From an uncultured Pseudomonas sp. (lineage in GTDB: Bacteria > Pseudomonadota > Gammaproteobacteria > Pseudomonadales > Pseudomonadaceae), in contig NZ_CAJYDW010000019.1 of assembly GCF_913774235.1 (NCBI RefSeq), forward strand, positions 310,001-374,000: a stretch of DNA of 64,000 bases, read 5' to 3'. This document shows positions 11,825 through 20,469 of the stretch, one piece after another; positions within the stretch are counted from its first letter, which is position 1; every line of letters begins with the position of its first letter. A program made the position numbers and the translations under genes. The notes beneath the pieces are model-generated. The model did not search any database, was not told the origin of the DNA, and saw only the letters and a list, made by a program, of their open reading frames with translations.

Positions 11825-12169
11825 TCAATGTGTTTTGGAGCGCAGGCGCAGCTGCTCGGGGCTATCGCGATTCTCGTGGACCTGCTCGAGGTAGCGCTGC
11901 TGCTCTTCGCTCTGCGCGACCTGCACGCAACGGGCGTAGCCGGCGTCCCAGCCTTGCTGGTAGGGCTTCTCCGCAGCGAAGCGGCGCAGGTCCTTGTGCA
12001 CGTAGCCGATGCCGTTGACCGCCTGCTTGCCGGTCTGGCAACCGTCGCTGAAGCCGTCGGCGTAGGCGGGCGGATAGCCCTGGGCGATCAACTGATCGTG
12101 ATAGCTGGCACAGGCCGTCAGAGCGGACAGCAACGCGGACAACAAGGCAACGCGACGGAAGATAGCCAT
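11825..12169 (-). CDS. Small putative lipoprotein, unknown function
   Basis: This 114-residue protein begins with a lipoprotein signal peptide (MAIFRRVALLSALLSALTAC) whose lipobox Cys is residue 20. The mature part is hydrophilic, with two Cys (SDGCQTGK, YARCVQ) that could pair, and aromatic-rich GYPPAYADGFSDG. A strong GAGGAGG precedes the ATG. I recognise no catalytic motif. It resembles conserved Pseudomonas hypothetical lipoproteins, presumably anchored in the outer membrane. It is divergent from asrA. Confidence 0.75.
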   Translation of the reverse strand: MAIFRRVALLSALLSALTACASYHDQLIAQGYPPAYADGFSDGCQTGKQAVNGIGYVHKDLRRFAAEKPYQQGWDAGYARCVQVAQSEEQQRYLEQVHENRDSPEQLRLRSKTH

Positions 12170-12385
12170 GGGGCCTCCTCGCGGGATACTACAACCGATC
12201 CCTATACCTACAGCTTAGACAGCGCCCTGTGAGAAATTCGTCAAAAAACGCAGTGGCGACAACTTGCCGACGGGCGTGGTGGCGGGCGCCGACAAAATGC
12301 ATGGCAGGGCGTTGCTCGCCTTGCCTCCGTCGTCGCCCCGGTCGCAGAATGCGGACACTGCCTGCATGCCTGACAAGGACTTACG

Positions 12386-14824
12386 ATGCACGATCCCGTC
12401 GCGGCCGGTCTCCGGCTCGCTCCCGATGAGTTGACCCGCCCCTTCGCTCCCGAACAATTCTCCTTCACCGATACCGATCAACTCGAACCCTTCCGCGGCA
12501 TCCTCGGCCAGGAGCGGGCGGTGGAAGCCTTGCAGTTCGGGGTGGCCATGCCGCGGCCTGGCTACAACGTCTTCGTCATGGGCGAGCCGGGCACCGGTCG
12601 CTTCTCCTTCGTCCAGCGCTATCTCAAGGCCGAGGCCAAGCGCCAGCCCACCCCCAACGACTGGGTCTACCTGAACCATTTCGACGAGCCCCGCGCGCCC
12701 AAGGTGCTGGAGCTGCCGCCGGGTGAGGGTGAAACCTTCGTCGCCGACATGGCGCATTTCATCGACAACCTGCTGGCTACCTTTCCGGCCGTGTTCGAGC
12801 ACCCGGCGTTCCAGCAAAAGAAGAACGCCATCGAGCGGGCCTTCAACCAACGCTACGACCAGGCCCTGGATGTGGTGGAAAAGCTCGCCCTGGAAAAGGA
12901 CATCGCGCTCTACCGCGATGCCAACAACGTCGCCTTTACCCCGATGAAAGAGGGCAAGGCGCTGGACGAGGCCGACTTCGCCCAGTTGCCGGAGGCCGAG
13001 CGCGAGCGCTTCCATGCCGACATCTCCAGTCTGGAAGAGCGCCTCAACGAAGAGCTGGCCAGCCTGCCGCAGTGGCGGCGCGAATCGAGCAATCAACTGC
13101 GGGCGCTCAACGAAGACACCATCATCCAGGCCCTGCAGCCGCTGCTGGCGCCGCTGTCGGAGAAGTACAACGATAACCCCGGGGTCTGCGCCTACCTGCA
13201 GGCCATGCAGGTGGACCTGCTCAAGACCGTGGTCGAGCAACTGGCTGACGACGCCAAGCCCGACATGCAGCGGCGCAAGGAGCTGCGCGAGCAGTACGAG
13301 CCCAATCTGATCATCGGCCACCACGCCACCGGTGGCGCCCCTGTGGTGTTCGAATCCCACCCGACCTACGACAATCTCTTCGGGCGCATCGAATACCAGT
13401 CCGACCAGGGCGCGCTCTACACCAACTATCGCCAACTGCGCCCGGGTGCGTTGCATCGCGCCAATGGCGGCTTCCTTATCGTCGAGGCGGAAAAGCTTCT
13501 GACCGAGCCCTTCGTCTGGGATGCCCTCAAGCGTGCCCTGCATTCCCGCCAGCTGAAGATGGAATCGCCGCTGGCCGAGCTGGGGCGCCTCACCGCCATG
13601 AGCCTGGCGCCGCAGCAGATTCCCCTTCAGCTCAAGGTCATCATCATCGGTTCGCGGAACATCTATTACACCCTGCAAGAGGTCGATTCGGACTTCCAGG
13701 AGATGTTCCGGGTGCTGGTGGACTTCGACGAAGAGCTGCCGCTGCGTGACGAAAGCCTCGAGCAGTTCGCCCAGTTGCTCAAGACCCGGACCTCGGAAGA
13801 GGGCATGGCGCCCCTGACGTCGGCTGCCGTGGCCCGGCTGGCCACCTACAGCGCCCGCCTGGCCGAGCACCAGGGGCGGCTGTCGGCGCGCATCGGTGAT
13901 CTGTTCCAACTGGTCAGCGAGGCCGACTTCATTCGCCATCTGGCCGGAGACGCCCTTACCGACAAGGGGCACGTCGAGCGGGCGCTCAAGGCCAAGGAAA
14001 CCCGTACCGGCCGCGTCTGCGCCAGGGTGCTGGACGACATGCTCACCGGGCTGATTCTCATCGATACCCAGGGCGCCGCGGTAGGCAAGTGCAACGGCCT
14101 CACCGTGCTGGAAGTGGCCGATTCCGCCTTCGGCATGCCGGCGCGGATTTCCGCCACCGTCTATCCGGGCGCCAGCGGCATCCTCGACATCGAGCGGGAG
14201 GTCAGCCTCGGCCAGCCGATCCACTCCAAGGGCGTGATGATCCTCACCGGCTACCTCGGCAGTCGCTATGCCCAGGAATTCCCCCTGTCGATCTCGGCCA
14301 GCATCGCCCTGGAGCAGTCCTATGGCTACGTGGATGGCGACAGCGCCTCCCTCGGCGAGGCCTGCACCCTGATCTCCGCCCTGTCGCGCACACCGCTCAA
14401 GCAGTGCTTCGCCATCACCGGTTCCATCAACCAGTTCGGCGAGGTGCAGCCGGTTGGCGGGGTGAACGAGAAGATCGAAGGCTTCTTCCGCCTCTGCCAG
14501 GCGCGAGGCCTCACCGGCGAGCAGGGCGTCATCATCCCCCGCGCCAACGTGACCAACCTGATGCTCGACGAGACGGTCCTGGAAGCCGTGCGCGAAGGCC
14601 GGTTCCACGTCTATGCCGTGCGTCAGGCGGACGAGGCCCTGTCGCTGCTGGTGGGCGAGCCCGCTGGTGCGCCGGATGCCAAGGGTCGCTTTCCCGCGGG
14701 CAGCGTCAATGCCCGGGTGGTACAGCGTCTCAAGGAAATCGCCGAGCTCGAGCTGGAAGATGAACTGGCCGACAAACTCAGTGATAACTCCAAGGCAAAA
14801 GGGAAAAACAACGAAGCGGAGTAG
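12386..14824 (+). CDS. asrA: Lon-like ATP-dependent protease AsrA (AAA_32 family)
   Basis: This 812-residue protein matches the LonB/LonC-like family of P. aeruginosa PA0779, named AsrA, whose overexpression is reported to induce heat-shock genes and alter aminoglycoside tolerance. The N-terminal nucleotide-binding loop reads GEPGTGRF, with Arg replacing the usual Walker Lys. A helical insertion follows (about residues 140-330), then the second ATPase half. The C-terminal Lon protease domain has Ser653 in GDSASLGE and Lys696 in GGVNEKIEG, exactly 43 residues apart as in E. coli Lon. The start at 12386 (MHDPVAAGL) has a purine-rich AAGGACTTACG upstream. No clear sigma-32 promoter was seen. Confidence 0.85.
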   Translation: MHDPVAAGLRLAPDELTRPFAPEQFSFTDTDQLEPFRGILGQERAVEALQFGVAMPRPGYNVFVMGEPGTGRFSFVQRYLKAEAKRQPTPNDWVYLNHFDEPRAPKVLELPPGEGETFVADMAHFIDNLLATFPAVFEHPAFQQKKNAIERAFNQRYDQALDVVEKLALEKDIALYRDANNVAFTPMKEGKALDEADFAQLPEAERERFHADISSLEERLNEELASLPQWRRESSNQLRALNEDTIIQALQPLLAPLSEKYNDNPGVCAYLQAMQVDLLKTVVEQLADDAKPDMQRRKELREQYEPNLIIGHHATGGAPVVFESHPTYDNLFGRIEYQSDQGALYTNYRQLRPGALHRANGGFLIVEAEKLLTEPFVWDALKRALHSRQLKMESPLAELGRLTAMSLAPQQIPLQLKVIIIGSRNIYYTLQEVDSDFQEMFRVLVDFDEELPLRDESLEQFAQLLKTRTSEEGMAPLTSAAVARLATYSARLAEHQGRLSARIGDLFQLVSEADFIRHLAGDALTDKGHVERALKAKETRTGRVCARVLDDMLTGLILIDTQGAAVGKCNGLTVLEVADSAFGMPARISATVYPGASGILDIEREVSLGQPIHSKGVMILTGYLGSRYAQEFPLSISASIALEQSYGYVDGDSASLGEACTLISALSRTPLKQCFAITGSINQFGEVQPVGGVNEKIEGFFRLCQARGLTGEQGVIIPRANVTNLMLDETVLEAVREGRFHVYAVRQADEALSLLVGEPAGAPDAKGRFPAGSVNARVVQRLKEIAELELEDELADKLSDNSKAKGKNNEAE

Positions 14825-14902
14825 AACTGAGTCCCAGGGGGCCGGTCGGATTTTGTACAAGGCGCTGCAGCCCAAGTAGCACGGCGCCCAGACCCGCTTG
14901 CC

Positions 14903-14942
14903 CCCTGTCGACCAACAGGGTTGTCCACAGCTTGTGTGGATA
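14903..14942. promoter_or_regulatory. Hairpin and paired DnaA-box-like sequences
   Basis: CCCTGT (14903-14908) and ACAGGG (14915-14920) form a short stem. Immediately after it, TTGTCCACA (14921-14929) and GTGTGGATA (14934-14942) are near-inverted copies of the DnaA box TTATCCACA. They lie between asrA and the next gene, far from any obvious origin gene set. Confidence 0.35.
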
Positions 14943-14992
14943 CCTCTGGTGCTAGGACCGGCGAGTATCCAGCGCTTCGAGAGGATGACGCC

Positions 14993-15334
14993 ATGTCCCG
15001 TACCATCACCCTGATCCGTCCCTGCCTGGGCCTCGTCACCCGTATCGAATGCGAGATCAAGCCGCTCGGTCAGGAGCAGGGGCTCTGGACACTGCTGTGC
15101 GCCGCCGGCCTCAATGGCCAGCAGCCTACCGCCATCAAGGCTCAAGGCCCCTTCCACGGTCCCAAGGCTGCCGAAGGCGTGATGACGGCTATCGCCGAGA
15201 ACCTGGTGGAGCAAGGTTACATCCAGGTCGAAGAGACCCAGATCTGGCGTCTGCACATGCAGGGCGAGCTGCGCAAGATGAACGGCGAGCGCACCCATCA
15301 CCAGGTGCGTTTCCAGGTCGGTCCCGACGCCTGA
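14993..15334 (+). CDS. Conserved hypothetical protein, 113 aa
   Basis: I do not recognise the family. The protein is soluble and compact, with no signal peptide or membrane segment. The start at 14993 (MSRTITLIRPCLG) follows a good GAGAGGA. It shows alternating hydrophobic pattern consistent with a small alpha/beta fold, a central helix-like KAAEGVMTAIAENLVEQG and a charged C terminus (GELRKMNGERTHHQ). It stands alone between asrA and yqhA on the same strand; no function can be inferred. Confidence 0.7.
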   Translation: MSRTITLIRPCLGLVTRIECEIKPLGQEQGLWTLLCAAGLNGQQPTAIKAQGPFHGPKAAEGVMTAIAENLVEQGYIQVEETQIWRLHMQGELRKMNGERTHHQVRFQVGPDA

Positions 15335-15414
15335 ACGGCGGTCAACCTGCCGCATTGGTCAGGCCTCAACGCCTCGGTATACTCGCCCGGCCCTGGTAAA
15401 CCGAGCGAGATCGC

Positions 15415-15903
15415 ATGGAACGTCTGATCGAAAAAGTCCTTTACGCCTCCCGTTGGCTGTTGGCACCCATCTATATGGGCCTGTCGCTAGCGCTCATTCT
15501 GCTGGCGCTGAAGTTCTTTCAGGAAGTCTTTCACGTCCTGCCGCACATCTTCGAATCCACCGAAGCCGAGCTTATTTTGCTGGTGCTATCGCTCATCGAC
15601 ATGGCCCTGGTGGGTGGTCTGCTGGTCATGGTGATGATCTCCGGCTACGAGAACTTCGTTTCCCAGCTGGACATCGACGAAGGCTCGGAGAAGCTCAGCT
15701 GGCTGGGCAAGATGGATTCGGGGTCGCTGAAGAACAAGGTCGCCGCCTCCATCGTCGCCATTTCTTCGATCCATCTGTTGCGCATCTTTATGGATGCCCA
15801 GAACACCAATCCCGAATACCTGAAGTGGTACGTGATCATTCACTTGGTGTTCGTGGTGTCGGCCTTCGCCATGGGCTATCTGGATCGCCTGACCAAGCAC
15901 TGA
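15415..15903 (+). CDS. yqhA: YqhA family inner-membrane protein (UPF0114)
   Basis: This 162-residue protein fits the UPF0114/YqhA family in length and motifs. It has hydrophobic segments near residues 12-35, 50-78, 110-126 and 136-155, with the conserved loop [17 protein letters not shown] between the second and third. The start [14 protein letters not shown] is family-typical. Its biochemical function is unknown. It is monocistronic or loosely linked to the next gene 141 bases downstream. Confidence 0.9.
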   Translation: MERLIEKVLYASRWLLAPIYMGLSLALILLALKFFQEVFHVLPHIFESTEAELILLVLSLIDMALVGGLLVMVMISGYENFVSQLDIDEGSEKLSWLGKMDSGSLKNKVAASIVAISSIHLLRIFMDAQNTNPEYLKWYVIIHLVFVVSAFAMGYLDRLTKH

Positions 15904-16044
15904 AGGACGCCGCTCGTCTGGCGCTGGCATCTTTCGCTTACGCTTTGTGGATTGCGCCGCTGCGCTTGCCTGGCCTAGGTTGTCCAATGCTCGCAGCCGC
16001 CGCTCGGTGCCGCTCCCGGCTCCCAGCTCGACCCGGAGGTCCCC

Positions 16045-16350
16045 ATGCAGTTGACGGAATTGACTCAGCGCGCCCAGGCCGGAGAGGTCCGGGAGCTCAA
16101 CCTGCTGTCCATCGAGGGCGGTTTCTACGTGCTCGAGGTGCTCACCCAGGAAGGCCGCACGCAACTGACCGGCCGTGACGGCCACTTCTATCGCCTGGGC
16201 TCGGCCGCCCAGGCCCGCCGGCTATTGGCCGACCTGCCGGCGTTGCCGTGCTTTCTCATCCAGCACAGCGCCTACGACGAAATGGTCGGCATGGCGCCGC
16301 GCTCCAGCGAGCCCCTGAAGATTCCGCTGAACTACCGGAACGCCTCTTGA
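16045..16350 (+). CDS. Small hypothetical protein upstream of photolyase (possibly DUF6482)
   Basis: This 101-residue soluble protein starts at an ATG after GGAGGTCCCC. It contains an acidic, Leu-rich N-terminal half and a conserved-looking tail (LIQHSAYDEMVG, EPLKIPLNYR). It resembles small Pseudomonas proteins that I believe are catalogued as DUF6482, but I am not certain of that number. Its TGA overlaps the TTG start of the photolyase gene, so the two are probably translated together. No catalytic residues are evident. Confidence 0.7.
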   Translation: MQLTELTQRAQAGEVRELNLLSIEGGFYVLEVLTQEGRTQLTGRDGHFYRLGSAAQARRLLADLPALPCFLIQHSAYDEMVGMAPRSSEPLKIPLNYRNAS

Positions 16351-17897
16351 GGCCGGGCGCCGTTCGGCGCCTGCTGCCGGTCTTCGGCGACCAGCTCTCG
16401 CCCCGGCTGGCATCCCTGCGCCAGGCCGACCCTGCGCAGGACGTGCTGCTGCTGGCGGAAGTCCCCAGCGAAACCTCTTACGTACCCCACCATCCGCGCA
16501 AGATCGCCTTCATCTTCAGCGCCATGCGGCACTTCGCCGAAGAGCTACGGGAGCGTGGCTTCCGGGTCGTATACCGTACGCTGGACGATCCAGATAACCA
16601 GGGCTCACTGCCGGCCGAGATCGCCCACTGGAGCGCGGCTCTCCAGGCGGCCGAGGTGCATCTCACCGAGACCGGCGAGTGGCGGCTGGAGCAGGCCCTG
16701 CGCGAGCTGGAACTGCCTGTGCCGGTGCAGTGGCACCGTGATGACCGCTTCCTCTGCAGTCGCGCGGCCTTCGCCCGCTGGGCCGGGGCCAAGTCAAGTC
16801 TGCGCATGGAGAGCTTCTATCGCGGTATGCGCCGGCGCCATGGCTGGTTGATGGCCGGGCCGGACGAACCCTGCGGTGGCGCCTGGAATCTGGACAAGGA
16901 CAATCGCAAGGCCCTGCCCAAAGCCTACGTCGTTCCGGAGACATTCGCGTCTCCCCCTGACGCCTGTACCCGCGAGGTCCTTGCCCTCGTCGGCCAGCGT
17001 TTCGCCCACCATTATGGCCGGCTGGAGGGATTCGACTATCCGGTGACGCGCGAAGACGCCGAACGTCTCTGGCAACACTTCCTCGATTCGGGCCTGCACG
17101 ATTTTGGCGACTACCAAGACGCCATGGCCCGCGGCGAGCCCTATCTCTATCACGCCCGGATCAGCGCGGCGCTCAATGTCGGTCTGCTGGACGTGCGGCA
17201 CCTGTGCGAAGACATCGACACGGCCTATCGCGAGGGGCGGGTACCGCTGAACAGTGCAGAAGGTTTCCTGCGGCAGCTCATCGGTTGGCGTGAGTACGTG
17301 CGCGGCATCTACTGGCTGCGCATGCCGGACTATGCCGAACTCAACGTCCTGGGTAACCACCGTGCTCTGCCGGAGTTCTACTGGACCGGCGATACCAGTA
17401 TGGCCTGCATGCGCGAGAGCATCGGCCAGACCCTGGAGCTGGCCTATGCCCACCACATCCAGCGGCTGATGGTCACGGGTAATTTCGCCCTGCTCGCCGG
17501 CATTGCGCCCCAGGCCATCGGTGAATGGTACCTGGCGGTGTATCTCGATGCCTTCGAGTGGGTCGAGCTGCCCAATACCCAGGCGATGGTCATGCATGCG
17601 GACGGTGGCTATCTCGGCAGCAAACCCTATTGCGCGAGCGGCCAGTACATCCGCCGCCAGTCCAACTACTGCAAGGGCTGTCACTACCAGGTCAGCGAAG
17701 CGCTAGGCGAAACAGCCTGTCCCTTCAATGCCCTTTACTGGCACTTCCTGATCCGGCATCGCGGCCGCTTCGCCAGCTATCCGCGAATGCGTAACCTCTA
17801 CCGCAATCTCGACCGCCAGGCCCCCGAGCGGCAGCAGGCCCTCTGGCAGCGGGGCCAAGCATTGCTGGCGCGGCTGGATGCGGGCGAATCCCTATGA
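16347..17897 (+). CDS. phrB: Iron-sulfur cryptochrome/photolyase (PhrB, FeS-BCP class)
   Basis: This 516-residue protein belongs to the bacterial (6-4) photolyase/cryptochrome class, which carries FAD and a 4Fe-4S cluster and repairs UV photoproducts using blue light. The N-terminal antenna-type domain ([11 protein letters not shown]) is followed by the helical FAD domain ([30 protein letters not shown]). Four cysteines, C354, C442, C445 and C458, have exactly the spacing of the cluster ligands in Agrobacterium PhrB (350, 438, 441, 454). I start it at TTG 16347, overlapping the preceding stop as TTGA, because the upstream frame is the shadow of the preceding gene. It overlaps the DUF2256 gene by ATGA. 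Confidence 0.88.
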   Translation: MRPGAVRRLLPVFGDQLSPRLASLRQADPAQDVLLLAEVPSETSYVPHHPRKIAFIFSAMRHFAEELRERGFRVVYRTLDDPDNQGSLPAEIAHWSAALQAAEVHLTETGEWRLEQALRELELPVPVQWHRDDRFLCSRAAFARWAGAKSSLRMESFYRGMRRRHGWLMAGPDEPCGGAWNLDKDNRKALPKAYVVPETFASPPDACTREVLALVGQRFAHHYGRLEGFDYPVTREDAERLWQHFLDSGLHDFGDYQDAMARGEPYLYHARISAALNVGLLDVRHLCEDIDTAYREGRVPLNSAEGFLRQLIGWREYVRGIYWLRMPDYAELNVLGNHRALPEFYWTGDTSMACMRESIGQTLELAYAHHIQRLMVTGNFALLAGIAPQAIGEWYLAVYLDAFEWVELPNTQAMVMHADGGYLGSKPYCASGQYIRRQSNYCKGCHYQVSEALGETACPFNALYWHFLIRHRGRFASYPRMRNLYRNLDRQAPERQQALWQRGQALLARLDAGESL

Positions 17898-18049
17898 AAA
17901 AGAGCGATCTGCCTACCAAACTCTGCCCGGTCTGCCAGCGTCCTTTCGCCTGGCGCAAGAAATGGGAGCGCAACTGGGACGAGGTGCGCTATTGCTCCGA
18001 GCGTTGTCGCCGCCAGCGCAGCGCCACCGGCGGCGAGGCCAGCCCCTGA
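17894..18049 (+). CDS. DUF2256 family small Cys-rich protein
   Basis: This 51-residue protein begins [18 protein letters not shown] and contains a CxxC (residues 11-14) and a second Cys pair in YCSERCRRQ, a zinc-ribbon-like arrangement. The conserved [18 protein letters not shown] core is that of DUF2256, a family often found beside, or fused to, cryptochrome/photolyase genes. Its ATG overlaps the photolyase stop codon (ATGA at 17894-17897), which strongly argues for a joint role. Its job is unknown; metal binding or help with the photolyase is a guess. Confidence 0.85.
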   Translation: MKKSDLPTKLCPVCQRPFAWRKKWERNWDEVRYCSERCRRQRSATGGEASP

Positions 18050-18091
18050 TGTGCTAGGCTCGGCTCTTTTTTCCGCCATGGACAAGCCGCT

Positions 18092-18709
18092 ATGAACGAC
18101 ATCCTCCTCGACACCGACGAAGCCCGCGTCAGCTACGGTATCGGCCGCCAGCTGGGCGATCAGCTGCGCCAGAACCCGGTCCCGGGCATGCAACTGGCCG
18201 CCGTGCTCGCCGGTCTCACCGAGGCATTCGCCGGCCAGGCCTCCAAGGTGGACGTCGAGGCGTTGAACGCCAGCTTCCGCGTCATCCGCGAGCGCATGCA
18301 GGAAGAGGCCAAGGTCAAGGCCGCTGCCGCAGCCCAGGAAGGTGTCGACTACCTGAAGGCCAACGCCGAGCGCCCGGGTGTGGTGGTGTTGCCCTCGGGG
18401 CTGCAGTACGAGGTGCTGACGCAAGGGGAGGGCGCCACGCCCACCCGTGAAGACCAGGTGCGTACCCACTACCACGGTACCCTGATCGACGGCAGCGTCT
18501 TCGACAGCTCCTACGAGCGCGGCCAGCCCGCCGAGTTTCCGGTAGGTGGTGTCATCGCCGGCTGGACCGAGGCCCTGCAACTGATGCCGGCCGGTAGCAA
18601 GTGGCGCCTGCACGTGCCCAGCGAACTGGCCTATGGCGCCCAGGGCGTCGGTGGCATCCCGCCGCACAGCGTGCTGGTATTCGACGTCGAGTTGCTCGAC
18701 GTCCTCTGA
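18092..18709 (+). CDS. fklB: FKBP-type peptidyl-prolyl cis-trans isomerase FklB
   Basis: This 205-residue protein has an N-terminal helical dimerisation domain (RVSYGIGRQLGDQLRQN, about residues 10-90) and a C-terminal FKBP domain. The latter carries VRTHYHGTLIDGSVFDSSYERG, GVIAGWTEALQLMP and WRLHVPSELAYG. No signal peptide is evident, so it is probably cytosolic like E. coli FklB. It is convergent with the small Fur-box gene, with only four bases between their ends. Confidence 0.92.
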   Translation: MNDILLDTDEARVSYGIGRQLGDQLRQNPVPGMQLAAVLAGLTEAFAGQASKVDVEALNASFRVIRERMQEEAKVKAAAAAQEGVDYLKANAERPGVVVLPSGLQYEVLTQGEGATPTREDQVRTHYHGTLIDGSVFDSSYERGQPAEFPVGGVIAGWTEALQLMPAGSKWRLHVPSELAYGAQGVGGIPPHSVLVFDVELLDVL

Positions 18710-18713
18710 GATG

Positions 18714-18968
18714 TCAGGCGTCCAGGCGCAGCGTCTCGTTTTCCGGGCGCAGCGCCAGGGCGTAGCTGAAGAGGAAGACCTGGCGGATCTGTTCCTTCAC
18801 CACCCGCGGCTCGCTGGAGGTGAGACTGTGCAGATCCAGCTCGCCCAGGTCCTTGAGTTCTTCCAGGGCCGTTTCGTCCAGCTCCGCGCAGACCTTGCCG
18901 GTTTCCCGGTTGAGGATGCGCAGATAGGGATGGGGTCGGTCCAGCCAGGCGTCGATCAGATAAGTCAT
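18714..18968 (-). CDS. Small conserved protein under a Fur-box-like site (PA4570-like)
   Basis: This 84-residue acidic protein (MTYLIDAWLDRPHPYLRI) has no signal peptide, membrane segment or catalytic motif. By length and position next to fklB and ispB it corresponds to P. aeruginosa PA4570. AGGAGC lies six bases before the ATG. A strong Fur-box-like sequence lies 28 bases upstream of the start. That suggests expression under iron limitation. Its function is unknown. Confidence 0.8.
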   Translation of the reverse strand: MTYLIDAWLDRPHPYLRILNRETGKVCAELDETALEELKDLGELDLHSLTSSEPRVVKEQIRQVFLFSYALALRPENETLRLDA

Positions 18969-18995
18969 GGTAGGCGCTCCTGTGTCGCTATTTAT

Positions 18996-19014
18996 GAGAA
19001 TAATTCTTATTATC
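18996..19014 (-). promoter_or_regulatory. Fur-box-like operator
   Basis: Read on the minus strand, the 19 bases are GATAATAAGAATTATTCTC. I count 15 of 19 matches to the consensus GATAATGATAATCATTATC, with good dyad symmetry. It sits just upstream of the 84-residue gene at 18714-18968, where Fur would block transcription when iron is plentiful. Confidence 0.75.
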
Positions 19015-19054
19015 TAAAAGGCAAGGGGATTACCTGACTTTTTTGGTCGGACAT

Positions 19055-19090
19055 GAAAAAGCCCGCGGTCTTTCGACGGCGGGCTTTTCG
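19055..19090 (-). terminator. Rho-independent terminator of ispB
   Basis: AAAAGCCCGC (19057-19066) and GCGGGCTTTT (19079-19088) form a 10-bp stem. On the minus strand the stem is followed by a T-run, so it ends ispB transcripts. The + strand also carries T's, so it may work in both directions. Confidence 0.85.
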
Positions 19091-19103
19091 TTGCAGTGAG
19101 CGG

Positions 19104-20078
19104 TCAGTGGGTACGTGCGACCGAGAACTGGCCAAGTTCAACCAGGGCGTCTCGATAGGGGCTGGCGGGCAGGACTTCCAGGCAGGCAATCGCGCGCTCG
19201 GCGAATTCCTGGGCCTTGCGTGCGGTGTAGTCGAGGGCACCGGCGGCTTCGACGGCGGCGCGCACGCTCTCCAGGTCCTGGCTACCGCCCTGGCGGATCG
19301 CCTGGCGTACCAGGGCGGCCTGCTCGGCAGTGCCTTCGCGCATGGTCACGATCAGCGGCAGGGTGGGCTTGCCTTCGGCCAGGTCGTCACCGACGTTCTT
19401 GCCCAAGGTAGCGGCGTCGCCTTGGTAGTCCAGCAGGTCGTCGACCAGCTGGAAGGCGACACCCAGGTGATCGCCATAGCGACGCAGGGCTTCCGCCTGC
19501 TCGGGGCTCGCCCCGGCCAGGATCGCCGCGCTGTGGGTGGAGGCTTCGAAGAGCATGGCGGTCTTGCCGCGGATGACCTCCATGTAGATCTCTTCGGTGG
19601 TGCTGGCGTCGCGAATCTTCGACAGCTGCAGCACTTCGCCCTCGGCGATGACACGGGTCGCCTGGGAGATGATGCGCATCACTTCCATCGAGCCGAGGGC
19701 CACCATCATCTCGAAGGAGCGGGCATAGAGGAAGTCGCCCACCAGCACGCTCGGCGCATTGCCCCAGAGGGCGTTGGCGGTGGAACGACCGCGGCGCATA
19801 CCCGAGGCGTCGACCACATCGTCGTGCAGCAGGGTGGAGGTGTGCAGGAACTCGATGGTGGCCGCCAGCAACTGCAGGTCGTGATCCGCGCGCCCGAGGG
19901 CCTTGCCGGCCAGCAGCACCAGCAGCGGACGCAGGCGCTTGCCGCCGGCGGAGACGATGTAGTCGCCAATCTTCTCGACCAGCGGCACGCGCGAAGTCAG
20001 CTGCTGGCGGATGATGCCGTCTACGGCGGCGAAGTCGTCCGTCACCACGCGATAGAAGGACTGGGATTGCTGCGTCAT
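19104..20078 (-). CDS. ispB: Octaprenyl/polyprenyl diphosphate synthase
   Basis: This 324-residue trans-prenyltransferase extends farnesyl diphosphate with isopentenyl diphosphate to make the ubiquinone side chain. The first aspartate-rich motif is LLHDDVVDASGMRRG and the second is FQLVDDLLDYQGD, with GGKRLRPLLVLLAGKA before them. Length and motifs match E. coli IspB. Chain length (probably nine units in Pseudomonas) cannot be read directly. It is divergent from rplU, a conserved arrangement. Confidence 0.93.
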   Translation of the reverse strand: MTQQSQSFYRVVTDDFAAVDGIIRQQLTSRVPLVEKIGDYIVSAGGKRLRPLLVLLAGKALGRADHDLQLLAATIEFLHTSTLLHDDVVDASGMRRGRSTANALWGNAPSVLVGDFLYARSFEMMVALGSMEVMRIISQATRVIAEGEVLQLSKIRDASTTEEIYMEVIRGKTAMLFEASTHSAAILAGASPEQAEALRRYGDHLGVAFQLVDDLLDYQGDAATLGKNVGDDLAEGKPTLPLIVTMREGTAEQAALVRQAIRQGGSQDLESVRAAVEAAGALDYTARKAQEFAERAIACLEVLPASPYRDALVELGQFSVARTH

Positions 20079-20469
20079 TGAGAGGTGTCCACTGGAGTTC
20101 CGGGCAAGATTCAGGCGGCCGGATGGCGCATCACCGCCAGACTATGCCCTAGGGACCGGCCCGAGTGCCATGCCCAGGGAAAGCCTTCGCGCTCTCGCGG
20201 CTGCCGATTTCGGGCCAGCTCCGGCCCGGCATGGCTGCTGAACGAGGTTGCGCGGCATGCTAGGGGTGGGGTGGGGGCCTGTCAAGGCGCGGGCCGGCGG
20301 CTCTTGCCTCCTGCTCGCTGCTTGCGTAGAATCGCGGGCCCTGAACATTCCTAGGGTTAACCCCCTGTCTTACGCAATTGCGCGGCGCTCCTTCCGGTCC
20401 CGCGCAGCCATGCCGGTCGACGATACCTCCTATAAAGCACCGGGTGAGCAGGTTAAACGGAGATTTACC
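20079..20469. other. Divergent ispB/rplU promoter region, no gene
   Basis: No coding sequence is convincing in these 391 bases. The region carries the promoter of rplU at 20304-20332 and a roughly 130-base transcribed leader before the rplU ATG. The leader contains a GC-rich inverted repeat near 20379-20406. Confidence 0.7.
20304..20332 (+). promoter_or_regulatory. Sigma-70 promoter for rplU-rpmA
   Basis: TTGCCT at 20304-20309 and TAGAAT at 20327-20332 are separated by 17 bases. The -35 matches 4 of 6 and the -10 matches 5 of 6 consensus bases. It lies about 140 bases upstream of the ribosomal protein gene. Confidence 0.6.

Noticed and set aside
12215-15355. 1046-codon open frame on the minus strand opposite asrA
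   Set aside because: It is antisense to the Lon-like protease and also spans an intergenic region; it has no domain-like content.
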